Notes: generated by a model from the sequence alone, not told the origin. DNA of 64,000 nt from Novosphingobium sp. PC22D (GCF_002556635.1 NZ_MWMO01000005.1:1-64000), one strand, 5' to 3'. Shown: positions 30,517 through 40,337, counted from the stretch's first letter. Numbers and translations are program-made.

Positions 30517-31224
30517 TTACTGCGCGAGATCCAGCGCCCCCGCGAGGAGCGCCGCTTCCCCGTTCGCGTCCTCGGCGAGGAGATGACCGTAGCGCACGAG
30601 GCCGATGCGGGTACGCCGGATATGCATGACCAGCGCGGCCTGCGCCGTGCCGATCTCGCGGCGCGTGATCGCATCGTACATAAGCTCGTGCTCGGTGTCG
30701 TGCGTGCGGCTGGAACCCTTGAAGACGAGCTTCAGGTAGGCGCGGCGATAGCTCTGGGTCGTGTCCCAGACGCGCTCGACGATCTGCGCGAGCAGCGGCG
30801 TATCGTGACGGCGATAGCTGACCCAGTGGAATTCGCGCCCCAGCGCGATCGCCTCGTCGAGGTCGGTGACGGTGCGGTTCCGGTCGAGGATCGCGCGCAT
30901 TTCGGCGAAGTCCTCGTCGGTCAGGTTGGGGATGCTTTCGGCAAGCAGCAGCGGCTCGATCCGCTCGCGGATTTCGTAGGAGATCTCGAGATCGCGGTTG
31001 GTCAGCGCGGTGACCCGCGCGCCGGCGTTGGCACGCATCGTCACCAGACCGCGCGCCTCGAGCATGCGCAAGGCGTCGCGCACCGGAATGCGGCTCGTAT
31101 CGAGCTCCTCGGCGAGTTCGTCCTGCTTGATCCGCTCGCCGGGCGCGAGCCGTCCGGACAGGATGCGCTCCGCGAGAATGTCGGCGACGCGCTGGCTGGC
31201 GACGGCGGGCTGGTGCTTGGTCAT
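30517..31224 (-). CDS. GntR family transcriptional regulator (FCD type)
   Basis: A 235-residue regulator with an N-terminal winged helix-turn-helix (about residues 8-75: ILSGRLAPGERIKQDELAEELDTSRIPVRDALRMLEARG in short) and a C-terminal all-helical FCD ligand-binding domain. The family senses organic or sugar acids and usually represses adjacent catabolic genes. Position between the GntP permease and catabolic enzymes supports local control, possibly through the palindrome at 28969-28985. Confidence 0.92.
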   Translation of the reverse strand: MTKHQPAVASQRVADILAERILSGRLAPGERIKQDELAEELDTSRIPVRDALRMLEARGLVTMRANAGARVTALTNRDLEISYEIRERIEPLLLAESIPNLTDEDFAEMRAILDRNRTVTDLDEAIALGREFHWVSYRRHDTPLLAQIVERVWDTTQSYRRAYLKLVFKGSSRTHDTEHELMYDAITRREIGTAQAALVMHIRRTRIGLVRYGHLLAEDANGEAALLAGALDLAQ

Positions 31225-31307
31225 CGCGTCCTCGGGCTAGTGCGCATCGCCCACCAATACCGGCAACGCGCGACTTCGCCAAATCGCCCGCGGATGGTTC
31301 CGATCGC

Positions 31308-32663
31308 TCAGGTCACCACGAACAGGCCGATCGCGATCGCGAGACCGATGATCGGGACGACGACGGTGAGCAGGCCCACTGCGGGATAGGCATCCTTGTG
31401 CGTCTCGCCGCAGATCGCGCGGATCGTGGTCACGACATAGCCGTTGTGCGGCAGGCTATCGAGCGCGCCGCTGGCAATGGCGACGGTGCGGTGCAGTTCG
31501 GACGGGTCCGCGCCCGCCGCGAGATAGCCCGGCGCCAGCAGCGGCAGCGCGATCGTCTGTCCGCCCGAGGCCGAGCCGGTGAGCCCGGCGATCACGGTGA
31601 CGGCGACCGCCGCGCCGATCAGCGGGTCGCCCGGCAGGTTCTGCACGGCATCGAGGGCGGCCTGAAAGGCGGGCGACAGCGACGAGACCGCGCCGAAGCC
31701 GACCACGGCGCAAGTGTTGGTGATCGCCACCACGGCGCCCGTCGCTCCACGCGAGAACGCGCCCGGCATCGCATCGCGCGAACGCAGGCCGACCAGCACC
31801 GCCAGCAGGGTGCCGACGCCGAGCGCCAGGACCAACGCCCACTTGCCCATGCTTTGCCCGGGCATCACCGCCGAGAGGGGGCCGAGCGCCTGCGGATACT
31901 GGAAGATCATGAACACCGCGAGCACCGCCAGCAGCGGCAGCAGGCAGAGCAGCGGGTTGGGCAGGACGCGGTCTTCCTCGACCACGTCGTCTGAGGCGTG
32001 CGGCTTGAAGCGCTCGCCCGCGGCGACCGCGCGCCGCACCATGCGGTCGAGCAGGAAGTAGCCGGTCACCGCCATGAAAACGGCGACGAGCAGGCTCACT
32101 TGCCAGCCGGCATAGGCGGTCGTGCCGAGGTACTGCATCGGGATCAGGTTCTGGATCTCGGGCGAACCCGCGCTGGTCATCGTGAAGGTGACCGAACCAA
32201 AGCACAACGCGCCCGGAATGAATCGGCGCGGCAGGTCGGCCTCGCGGAACAAGTGCACCGCCAGCGGATAGACCGCGAAGCCGACGATGAAGACCGACAC
32301 GCCGCCGTAGGTCAGCACCGCGCAGGCCGCGACCACCGCGAGCACCGCGTGGCGGATGCCGATCCTGTCGACGATCCAGCGCGCGACGCTGGCGGCTGCT
32401 CCGCTCGCGCCCATCACCTCGCCGAAGATCGCGCCGAGCAGGAACATCAGGAACCAGTCGCCGAAGAAGCCCGTGAAACCGTTCATGTAGGCCGTCGCGA
32501 AATCCGGCGCGCCCTCGCCCGCGAGCGGCGGGAGCCAGGCCAGCCCGCTCGTCGCGGCGACCACGGCGGCCGCGACAGGCCCGGCGATGAGGATGTTCAC
32601 GCCCTTGACCGTCATCCAGATCAGCAAGGCAAGCGCGCCAAGCAGTCCAATCGCGCTGATCAA
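31308..32663 (-). CDS. GntP family permease
   Basis: A 451-residue inner-membrane transporter of the GntP (gluconate:H+ symporter) family with about 12 hydrophobic helices. It begins LISAIGLLGALALLIWMTVKG and ends with the family-typical GGQTIALPLLAPGYL and ASGALDSLPHNGYVVT segments. A TTG start at 32663 is proposed because GGAAGGGG lies about 8 nt before it and it matches the family N-terminus; the upstream extension of 43 codons is basic, serine-rich and unlike a transporter. It would import the acid substrate of the cluster. Confidence 0.85.
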   Translation of the reverse strand: MISAIGLLGALALLIWMTVKGVNILIAGPVAAAVVAATSGLAWLPPLAGEGAPDFATAYMNGFTGFFGDWFLMFLLGAIFGEVMGASGAAASVARWIVDRIGIRHAVLAVVAACAVLTYGGVSVFIVGFAVYPLAVHLFREADLPRRFIPGALCFGSVTFTMTSAGSPEIQNLIPMQYLGTTAYAGWQVSLLVAVFMAVTGYFLLDRMVRRAVAAGERFKPHASDDVVEEDRVLPNPLLCLLPLLAVLAVFMIFQYPQALGPLSAVMPGQSMGKWALVLALGVGTLLAVLVGLRSRDAMPGAFSRGATGAVVAITNTCAVVGFGAVSSLSPAFQAALDAVQNLPGDPLIGAAVAVTVIAGLTGSASGGQTIALPLLAPGYLAAGADPSELHRTVAIASGALDSLPHNGYVVTTIRAICGETHKDAYPAVGLLTVVVPIIGLAIAIGLFVVT

Positions 32664-33030
32664 GTCCGTGTCCCCTTCCCGCGTCGCGCCACATCGAGCG
32701 TTCGACCACGCCCTTGCACGGCGGCTCCGGCAAAGTCGATTCCCGTCTCGCCCCGTCGGCCTACCCGTTCCCGCCGCCAGGGTGCAACTCACCTACCGAG
32801 ACAGGGCGCGGCGCGCAGGCTGGACGATGAGACAGTAGCCCGCGCGCACGGCCTGGTCCCGCCACCGCAGGACGGCGGCGGTCGTGCGAAGACGGCCCCT
32901 CGCGACCGCGAGGGAAACTATGGTTTTCGGATGATTGGCCGGCGTTAGTGGTTTTTCCGGTCGAGCCGGATAACGCGGTCGCGAGCAAGTTCCGTGCATA
33001 GCGCCAGCACTAGGACTTGGGACGCTGACA
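32664..33030. other. 367-bp divergent intergenic region
   Basis: No gene is supported between the GntP permease and the HD-GYP gene. A perfect 8-bp inverted repeat, CCCTCGCG-AC-CGCGAGGG at 32897-32914, is the only clear structure; it could be a small hairpin or an operator. Promoters of both flanking genes are expected here. Confidence 0.45.
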
Positions 33031-34341
33031 GTGCTGAAACGGATTTCTCCCGCTAAAGTCGAACTGGGCATGTTCGTCCACAATCTGGAGGGGAGCTGGT
33101 TCTCGCATCCTTTCTGGAAATCACGGTTCCTGCTCAATGACGCGGGTGACCTCGCAACGCTGCGCGAAAGCGCGCTCGATGCGGTGGTGATCGATCTGCG
33201 CCGCGGCCGCGACGTCACCGAGGCTTGCGAAGAGGCGCCCGCGAAGACCGAGGTATCGCCCCGGATCGGCCTTCACGGCCGCCCCCAGCCGCCTTCGCCG
33301 CCGCGGCCGCAGCCCGCGCGACCCGCCAGCATCAAGTCCGCCGCGTTCAGCTCGAAGCGGGGGACTTCCGGTCCGGTGCCGTTCACACGCGAATTCGGCA
33401 ACGCCAAGCTCGTCCACGGCAAGGCGCGCAAAGTGATCAGCCGTGTGTTCCTCCAGGCGCGCCTCGGCAATGTACCGGGAATCGCGGAAGTCGAACCCGT
33501 GGTCGAGGACATTTACGCCTCGATCCAGCGCAATCCCTACGCGTTCAGCAGCCTGATGCGCTGCAAGCAGGACCAGGAGATCGCCTACCGCCACGCGCTG
33601 TCGGTGAGCGCGATGATGATCTCTCTCGCGCGACAGATGAAGCTCAGCCCCAGCGACACGCGGGAGGCAGGCATGGCGGGGCTGCTGATGGACGTGGGCG
33701 TCGCGCGGCTCGACGTCGACCTGCAGCAGCACGAAGGCCGCTACGACAGCGTCGACCGCGACTTGTGGGACCGCCACACCTATCTCGGGCACGATCTCCT
33801 GCGCGCCTCTGACGCGATCTCGGAGACAGTCATGCGTGTCGCGCTAAACCATCACGAGGCCATGGACGGCAGCGGCTTTCCCAAGGGCCTGGTCGGCAAC
33901 GAGATCGACCTGTTCTCGCGCATGGCGGCGATCTGCAACGCCTATGATCACTACCTTTGCGGCGCGATCGACGGCGTTGGTCTCGATCCCGCCAGCGCGA
34001 TCGAACGCATGCAGGCGCAAAGCGCGCGCTTCGATACGGCGATCCTCGAACGGTTCGTCGAGACCTTGGGCGTCTACCCGGTCGGCTCGTTCGTCACGCT
34101 GCGCTCGGGCCGGCTGGCGATGGTCGTCGACCAGGACCCCACCGCGCCCCACCTGCCGACGGTCCGCGCCTTCTATTCGCTCGAACGCGGCCGCCACGTG
34201 GGCGCGGAGACGATCGCTCTCTCCTCATGCTTCGGCGCCGATGCGATTGTCGGTGTGGCCGATCTCGAGGGGCTCGACCTGCCGTCACCCGGCAAGCTGC
34301 GCGAATCGCTGATGAGCGCCGCGTTGCGCAGCGTCGGCTGA
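33031..34341 (+). CDS. HD-GYP domain protein with DUF3391, degenerate active site
   Basis: A 436-residue protein: N-terminal DUF3391 (about residues 1-70), a proline-rich linker (about 83-117), then an HD-GYP domain (about 155-330). HD-GYP enzymes hydrolyse cyclic di-GMP at a two- or three-iron site. Here the HD dyad reads M220-D221 (LLMDVGVA), the GYP motif reads GFP (HHEAMDGSGFP, 274-284), and the usual Asp of the VaD metal ligand is N303 (ICNAYDHY). H188 and the HHE pair are kept. Catalysis is therefore doubtful; a c-di-GMP binding or scaffolding role is possible. Start is GTG at 33031. Confidence 0.85.
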   Translation: MLKRISPAKVELGMFVHNLEGSWFSHPFWKSRFLLNDAGDLATLRESALDAVVIDLRRGRDVTEACEEAPAKTEVSPRIGLHGRPQPPSPPRPQPARPASIKSAAFSSKRGTSGPVPFTREFGNAKLVHGKARKVISRVFLQARLGNVPGIAEVEPVVEDIYASIQRNPYAFSSLMRCKQDQEIAYRHALSVSAMMISLARQMKLSPSDTREAGMAGLLMDVGVARLDVDLQQHEGRYDSVDRDLWDRHTYLGHDLLRASDAISETVMRVALNHHEAMDGSGFPKGLVGNEIDLFSRMAAICNAYDHYLCGAIDGVGLDPASAIERMQAQSARFDTAILERFVETLGVYPVGSFVTLRSGRLAMVVDQDPTAPHLPTVRAFYSLERGRHVGAETIALSSCFGADAIVGVADLEGLDLPSPGKLRESLMSAALRSVG

Positions 34342-34348
34342 GCGCCTC

Positions 34349-35716
34349 TCAGCGGCGCGATGCCGCGGCGATCCTGGCGGGTTCGCTCAGAATCCCCGGC
34401 GGCACGGTGGGCTCCTCACGGTCGGCGACCGGCAACAGTATCGGCGAAGTCGGCGCGGGCGAGTCCTCGCCGAGCGCGAAAGCTTCCGCATAGCTCGCGA
34501 AGCGTTCGCTGACCCGTTCCTCGTCGATCCCGAACGATGCGAGGTCGTATCGATGCGGCCTGCGGATGAGGCTGCGTCGCGCGCGCGTGACATAGTCCGA
34601 CATGGCAGGCAGCGCGGGCTCGATGTCGAGATCGAGAAACGCGTAGATGCGGCGCATCACCCCCAGCCAGTCGCGCTCGACGTCCTCGTAACGCACGTCG
34701 ATGCGCTGGCTTCGGGCGATGCGCTTGCGCGCGGCGCGCATCCGTTCGATCTGCAAGTCGGTCTTGCGCAGCCATTCGCGGCCGATGCGCTCCGCCTCGA
34801 CCTGGTCGGAGTGAATGATCATCTGGTTCCAGACCAGCGAGCAGCTCGAGCCGACAACAGCCTCGGGCTGGCGGTGGGTGAAGACGATCCGCGCGTCGGG
34901 GAAGACCTTCAGCAGCGCCGGAAGGTCGAGCATGTGCTGCGGGGTCTTGAGCACCCAAGGGCGGCTGTCATCCTCGCCGCGGAGCCAGCCGGCGAGCTTG
35001 AGCAGCCGCGCGAGGTGCTCGTAGGCGGGCGTCGCGTCCTGTTCCTCGGCCCAGCGGCCATAGCTCGGCACGTTCCACTGCGCCTCGTGCTTCATGCCCC
35101 ACATCGAGGCGACGAGCAGGCCGAGTTCCTCTTCGGGCTCGAACGGGGCGGTGGGATGAATCCGCGCGGTGTTGGGATTGAAGCGGTGGACCATACCGAC
35201 GATCGCCGAGGCCGCGAGCCAGCGGCGATCGGCGCCGCGCGGCCTGAACTTGTGCGGGCTCGGCGCTGGCGAGATCGTCTCGAACAGGCGCAAGTGGGCG
35301 AAACGATCGTCGGCGGCAAGGAGGCGATGCAGCCGCGTCGTGCCCGAGCGCATCGGTCCCACGACGACGATCGGCCGCGCCAGCGAGCGTTCGAGGATCT
35401 CGGGATGGGCATCGAACCAGTGCTGCGCGTAAAGCCGCTCCTTGAGCACCTTGCGGATCTGGCCGATCGCGCCGAACTTGCCGACCGCGTTCAGTTTCGC
35501 TTCGTCGCGCAACGAAGCGGCGAGCACGTCCAGCGGCTCACGGAACCATTCGTCTCCGAAATCGTCGAGGCCGGTCTCCTCGCGCATTGTCCGGCAGATC
35601 GCATCGGCATCGAATTCAGGCCTGGGCAGGACTCCGGTCTTCCAGCAGAGCGGAAGAGCCCGGTTCGCCGCATCGACGAGCCGCGACCGTTGTGAAAGCG
35701 TCGTTGCTGAATTCAT
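34349..35716 (-). CDS. Sulfotransferase family protein (Sulfotransfer_3 type)
   Basis: A 455-residue sulfotransferase. The PAPS-binding loop is RPIVVVGPMRSGTTRLHRLL and the 3'-phosphate segment is DARIVFTHRQPEAVVGSSCS. ATG at 35716 gives the N-terminus MNSATTLSQRS; the open frame continues 22 codons further without support. Family members in actinobacteria and sphingomonads transfer sulfate to hydroxylated lipids or metabolites, but the acceptor here is unknown. It is followed upstream by an SLC13-type permease on the same strand, a group that includes sulfate transporters. Confidence 0.87.
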   Translation of the reverse strand: MNSATTLSQRSRLVDAANRALPLCWKTGVLPRPEFDADAICRTMREETGLDDFGDEWFREPLDVLAASLRDEAKLNAVGKFGAIGQIRKVLKERLYAQHWFDAHPEILERSLARPIVVVGPMRSGTTRLHRLLAADDRFAHLRLFETISPAPSPHKFRPRGADRRWLAASAIVGMVHRFNPNTARIHPTAPFEPEEELGLLVASMWGMKHEAQWNVPSYGRWAEEQDATPAYEHLARLLKLAGWLRGEDDSRPWVLKTPQHMLDLPALLKVFPDARIVFTHRQPEAVVGSSCSLVWNQMIIHSDQVEAERIGREWLRKTDLQIERMRAARKRIARSQRIDVRYEDVERDWLGVMRRIYAFLDLDIEPALPAMSDYVTRARRSLIRRPHRYDLASFGIDEERVSERFASYAEAFALGEDSPAPTSPILLPVADREEPTVPPGILSEPARIAAASRR

Positions 35717-35808
35717 GCCATCCGGAAAAACTGTTGCTGATACCGATTGTTCCGGAGAGCCGGCGGGGTGACAACCCCCCAATTTGCAACAGTTGCCCCG
35801 TCACGAAG

Positions 35809-37593
35809 TCAGATTCCGTAGAAGATCACAAGCAGGACCGACAGCGCGACGACCATGATCCCGACCAGCGGCAGGCCCGAGCGGATGTAGTCCTTGAAGA
35901 CGTAGTCGCCCTCGGACAGGATCATCATGTTGGTCTGGTAGGCCACCGGCGTCGCGTAGCATAAGTTGCAGCCGAACAGGACAGCGAGGACCAGCGGCTC
36001 GGCGGGCAGGCCCAGCGTCTGCGCGATGTTGAAGGCGATCGGCGTGCCGACGGCCGCGGCTGTGGTGTTCGAGGCGAAGTTGGTGAGCGCGGTCACGAAC
36101 AGCATGATCGTAGCCAGCACGGCCTCGGGCGGCAGGTACTTCAATCCCATCGCCATCAGCCCGCCCAACCAGCTCGCGGCCCCGGACACGAGGATGAAGT
36201 TGCCCAGCGCGATACTCGCGGCGACGAGGACGATAACCTCGGCCGAAAGAGCGCGTCCGACACGTTCGAAGCGCACGCAGCCGGTGGCGAACATCAGGAT
36301 CGCGCCCGCCAGCGCGGAAATCGCGATCGGCACGAAGCCGAGGCTGGCGAGACCGACCGAGCCGATCATGATCGCAAGCGCGAGCGGGGCCTTGGTCGAG
36401 CGGGCGACCTCCTGCCCGCCCTCGAGCATCAGCAGGCCGTCATTGGTCGCGAACTTGTGCAGGTCGTCGGGCGCGCCCATCGCGAGGAGCACGTCGCCTT
36501 CGGCCATCGGCGCGTCGGGCGTGCGCGGGCGCGGATCGCGCAGCGGCTGGTGCGCGTGATGCACGCCGAGCAGCGCGACGCCCGCCAGCCCGGCGGTCCG
36601 CGGATTGAGGCCGATCAGGCGGCTGTCGGGCGCGATGATCATTTCGACGACGATCACATCCTGGCCGTCGTTGCCGGCGTTGCGGCGTAGGCGGTCGAGC
36701 AGCCAGGACGGCGCGAGATGCGAGGCGAGCACCCGCGCGGTCTCCTTGAGGCCGTCGTAGGTTCCTTCAAGGAAGACGCGGCGCCCGACATTGCCGCCCG
36801 CGGACGCGGGAAGCCAGGCCTTGACGCCTTCCGGCAGCGTGCCGCGCAATTCCTCGATCGTCTTGCCCTGCACCGGTGAGGCCGCGTCGACGCGCAGCTT
36901 GCCGATGAACATGCGCGTCTCGGGCGCCACCGCGACCGAGTTGTCGGGCAGAAGGCGCGGCATCACCAGCCACATGTACGGCAGCGCCACCAGCGCCGCG
37001 CACAGCACGATCGGGGTGAAGTGAAACACCGTCATCGAGCGCAGACCGAGGTCCTGTGCGATCGAGACCACGAGCAGGTTCGTCGAAGTGCCGATCGTCG
37101 TCGACATGCCGCCGATCAGGATCGCGGCGTTGACGGGGATCAGCGTCTTCGATTCCGCCATGCCGCCGCGCTGCGCGATCTGCGCCATGATCGGGATCAT
37201 CAGCACGAGCACGGGCGTGTCGTTGATGACCATGCTCATGAACAGGCACAGCACGAGCGTCACCAGCAGCCCGAGCGACTTGTTGCGTCGCCATACGCCA
37301 TGGAGCGCCCGCGCCGCCGGATCGAGCGAACCGGTGACGACGAGGCCCCGCCCGAGGATCATCAGCGAGCAGATCGTGACCAGCGCGTAGTGGCCGAAGC
37401 CCTGGAAGGCGAGTTCGAGCCCGGCGTACTTGTCGTCGTCCGCCATGGGATAGACGTAGAGCGACAGCGCGATCGCCCCGATCGTCAGGAGCGAGACGAT
37501 CTCCACGCGCAGCCGACCGCTGGCAAAACCGTAGAACATCGCCACGGCAATCAGCATGGCGATCAGGGCGTGCGGGGACGGCGCGGCGAACAT
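35809..37593 (-). CDS. SLC13 family permease with two TrkA-C domains
   Basis: A 594-residue inner-membrane transporter of the divalent anion:Na+ symporter group. Hydrophobic helices at both ends flank a central soluble part (about residues 215-390) with two RCK/TrkA-C-like domains (SPVQGKTIEELRGTLPEG; MAEGDVLLAMGAPDDLHKF). NDTPVLVLMIPIMAQIA and NFASNTTAAAVGTPIAFNIA carry the SNT-type ion-binding motifs. Likely substrates are sulfate or dicarboxylates. It lies 92 nt upstream of the sulfotransferase gene and may be cotranscribed, which would favour sulfate, but this is inference. Confidence 0.88.
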   Translation of the reverse strand: MFAAPSPHALIAMLIAVAMFYGFASGRLRVEIVSLLTIGAIALSLYVYPMADDDKYAGLELAFQGFGHYALVTICSLMILGRGLVVTGSLDPAARALHGVWRRNKSLGLLVTLVLCLFMSMVINDTPVLVLMIPIMAQIAQRGGMAESKTLIPVNAAILIGGMSTTIGTSTNLLVVSIAQDLGLRSMTVFHFTPIVLCAALVALPYMWLVMPRLLPDNSVAVAPETRMFIGKLRVDAASPVQGKTIEELRGTLPEGVKAWLPASAGGNVGRRVFLEGTYDGLKETARVLASHLAPSWLLDRLRRNAGNDGQDVIVVEMIIAPDSRLIGLNPRTAGLAGVALLGVHHAHQPLRDPRPRTPDAPMAEGDVLLAMGAPDDLHKFATNDGLLMLEGGQEVARSTKAPLALAIMIGSVGLASLGFVPIAISALAGAILMFATGCVRFERVGRALSAEVIVLVAASIALGNFILVSGAASWLGGLMAMGLKYLPPEAVLATIMLFVTALTNFASNTTAAAVGTPIAFNIAQTLGLPAEPLVLAVLFGCNLCYATPVAYQTNMMILSEGDYVFKDYIRSGLPLVGIMVVALSVLLVIFYGI

Positions 37594-37787
37594 CGCAGAT
37601 GCGTCTAGCGGTGCGCCGGGGTCGCGGCAATCGCAAGACTGCGTCGAAGCCCTTGCTCAGATGCGAAAAAATGCAGCGGCCGGTGCGGCCGGTGCGCTCC
37701 CGACATCAGTCGGAAGCTTGCCGCCCCGGCCTGGGCACCCGCCCGACATTGCCTCGCTGCACGAAAAGCCGCGCCCGGTCCGCGCGA

Positions 37788-39328
37788 TCAGTTCCAGTCC
37801 ACCCGGTAGAGATCGAAGCGGCGATCGCGCAGGTTCTGCACCGCGCCGGACTGGCGGCTGGTGAGCAGGTCGTCGATCGAAAGGTCGGCGATGGCGATCG
37901 TCTCGGTATTGGGCGCGGTATCGGCCGCGACCCCGTCGCGCGCGAAGGGGAAATCGGACGGCGTCAGCACCGCGCTTTCGGCATAGTGGATGTCCATGTT
38001 CTCGACGTTGGGCAGGTTGCCGACCACCCCCGAGGTGACGACGTAGCACTGGTTCTCGACCGCGCGGGCATGGCAGCAGTAGCGCACGCGCAGATAGCCG
38101 CGCCGCTCGTCGGTGCAGAACGGCACGAACAGCAGCAGCGCGCCCTGGTTCACGAGGTGGCGCGCGATCTCGGGAAACTCGCTGTCGTAGCAGATCATCA
38201 CCCCGATCGGGCCGCAGTCGGTCGGGATCATGCTCGCGCCGTAGCCGCCCTGGATGTTCCACCAGCGCCGCTCCGAAGGGGTCGGTGCAGCTTTTCCTGG
38301 GTGTGGGTCGAACCGTCGCGCAGGAAAATGTAGCTGATGTTGCGGATCTCGCCCTTTTCGACCCGGGTCGGATGCGAACCGCCGATGATGTTGATGTTGT
38401 AGCTGACCGCCATCCGCTCCATGAACTTGCAGAAGCGGTTGGTATAGTCCGCGATCTTGTCGATCGCCTCGACGGGGCCGAGCTTGGTCTGCTCGATCGA
38501 GAGCAGTTCGAGCGTGAACAGCTCGGGAAACAGCACGAAGTCGGCGTTGTAGTCGGAAGCGACGTCAATCCAGTATTCGACCTGCTGCTCGAACTCGTCG
38601 ATCGACTTGATCCCGCGCATCATCCACTGGACGGTCGCGACGCGCACCGTGGAGGGCAGCCGTTCCTTCAGCCCCGGGACCGCCTTGCCCGTGTCGCGCG
38701 GCGCGAGCGGATTGGGCCAATACATCAGCACGGCATTGCCGCCGCTTTCCTTGTCGGTCGGGATATAGTCGGGCAGGATGCCGCGCGGCTCGTAGCCCTC
38801 GTTCATCTGGAAATTGATGACCTGGTCCTTCTCGCGCATCTGCACGACGGCGTCGAGGTAGTCGGCCGGGTTGGGGTACTTGCGCTTCTTGCGCGCGTAG
38901 CCGGGCATCCTGCCGGCGAAGGCGATGCCCTGTAGCTCGAAATCCTGGCAAAGCTCCTTGCGCTTCTTGTAGAGTCGCTGGCCGATGCGCAGGCGCCGAT
39001 AGTCGGGATCGACGCAGACTTCGAAGCCGTAGAGCACTTCGCCGTCGTCGGCCGGAACGCGGCCATAGCCGCCGGCACTGATCGCTTCCCACGAGTGCGG
39101 CCGGAACGCCATTTCGGCGCTGACGATCATCGTGGCGCAATGGCCGACGATCTTGCCTTCGTACTCGGCGACGAACTGCCCTTCGGGAAAATTGTTGATC
39201 TGGCCGCGCAATTCGGCGCGGGTGAAGGCTTCGGCGGTGCCGTAGACCTTGTTCGATAGCCGCGCGAGCGCGGCGACGTCGGCAAGCTGGGCCTGACGGA
39301 TGAGAAGCTTTGCTTTGGATTGGGCCAT
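37788..39328 (-). pseudogene. Bifunctional GNAT acetyltransferase/carbon-nitrogen hydrolase, frameshifted
   Basis: Two adjacent frames together encode one protein of about 513 residues. Residues 1 to about 215 are a GNAT domain (LIRQAQLADVAALARLSNK; CVDPDYRRLRIGQRLYK), followed by a nitrilase-superfamily domain. The first frame (to 38228) holds the nitrilase Glu (LFPELFT) and Lys (EKLH) and then runs into an unrelated tail. The family sequence resumes one frame over (SERRWWNIQGGYGASM) and contains the catalytic Cys in GVMICYDSEF, ending at 37788. One base is missing near 38278-38291, beside a GGGG run, so this is a real frameshift or a sequencing error. Neither fragment has the complete Glu-Lys-Cys triad. 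The substrate of the intact family is not established. Confidence 0.85.
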
Positions 39329-39415
39329 GAGTTGCTAATACGCGGCCCGGCGGGCGGTTCCAGTCCCCCGATGGACGCACGCGTGCATAAAACAGACAGG
39401 CAGGAGAGAGACGCG

Positions 39416-40303
39416 ATGGGATTGAGACAAGCGCATGAGGCCCTGTCGGGCAAGGTCGCCGTCGTCGTCGGCGGCTGCGCCGGGCACATGGGACGCGGCG
39501 CGACGCTTGGGCTCGTCCGCGAGGGCGTGCGCGTCATCGCCTGCGACAACGACCGCGAAGGGCTGGCCGCCATCACCGGCGAGGTCGAGGCGCTGGGCGG
39601 ACGGATCAGCGCCCATTACGCCGATGTGGCCGACGAAGCCTCGCTCGATGCGTTCTGGGACGCGGTGGCGAGCGAAACCGGGCGGGTCGACATACTCGTC
39701 CACGTCGCCGGGCTCGTCGAGCGCGGCCTGTTCGAGACGAGCACGCGTGCCCTCCACGCACGCGACATCCGGATGAACTACGATTACATCGTCCAGTCGT
39801 GCCACCGCGCGCTGCCGCTGCTTCGCGCCAGCGGCGAGAGCGGCTCGATCGTCAATTTTACCACCATCGAAGCCCATCGCGGCGCCGCCAGCTTCGCCGT
39901 CTACGCGGGCGCCAAGGCCGCGACGACCAACTTCTCGCGCGCGCTCGCCGTGGAGCTGGGCGCGGACATGATCCGGGTGAACTGCCTCGCGAGCGACACC
40001 AGCCCGGCCCGCGCCTCGAACGCGGCGCTCGCGCCGGAGGATTTCGAGCGGCTCGCCCGCCTCGGCCCCGAGGCTCTGGCCAAGGCGATCGAATTCTACG
40101 TTCCGCAAAAACGCGCGCCCAGCGTCGAGGCCGTGATCGACGGGATGCTATTCCTGGTCAGCGACATGGCACAGGCGATCACGGGGCAGACGCTGCACGT
40201 CGACGGCGGCACCAGCGCCTCTTGGGGCTTTCTCGATTGGCCGGGCGGTGACGGCTTCATGCCGGCCCCGCTGGGCGGAACGCTCGCCCTGCTGAATCGC
40301 TGA
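39416..40303 (+). CDS. SDR family oxidoreductase
   Basis: A 295-residue classical short-chain dehydrogenase/reductase. The cofactor loop is VVGGCAGHMGRGATLGL, a slightly unusual form of TGxxxGxG. The downstream motifs are HVAGLVERGLF, SIVNFTTIEAHRG and the YAGAK catalytic pair. ATG at 39416 is preceded by CAGGAGAGAG and matches the family N-terminus; the frame is open 32 codons further upstream. The substrate is unknown. It is divergent from the frameshifted GNAT/hydrolase gene. Confidence 0.88.
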   Translation: MGLRQAHEALSGKVAVVVGGCAGHMGRGATLGLVREGVRVIACDNDREGLAAITGEVEALGGRISAHYADVADEASLDAFWDAVASETGRVDILVHVAGLVERGLFETSTRALHARDIRMNYDYIVQSCHRALPLLRASGESGSIVNFTTIEAHRGAASFAVYAGAKAATTNFSRALAVELGADMIRVNCLASDTSPARASNAALAPEDFERLARLGPEALAKAIEFYVPQKRAPSVEAVIDGMLFLVSDMAQAITGQTLHVDGGTSASWGFLDWPGGDGFMPAPLGGTLALLNR

Positions 40304-40337
40304 ACCGCGAAGGCTCGCTCGGCCCCTCATGCGGGAA

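Noticed and set aside
38228..38300. Programmed ribosomal frameshift in the GNAT/hydrolase gene
   Set aside because: No heptameric slippery site or downstream structure was recognised; the GGGG run fits a simple indel or sequencing error better.
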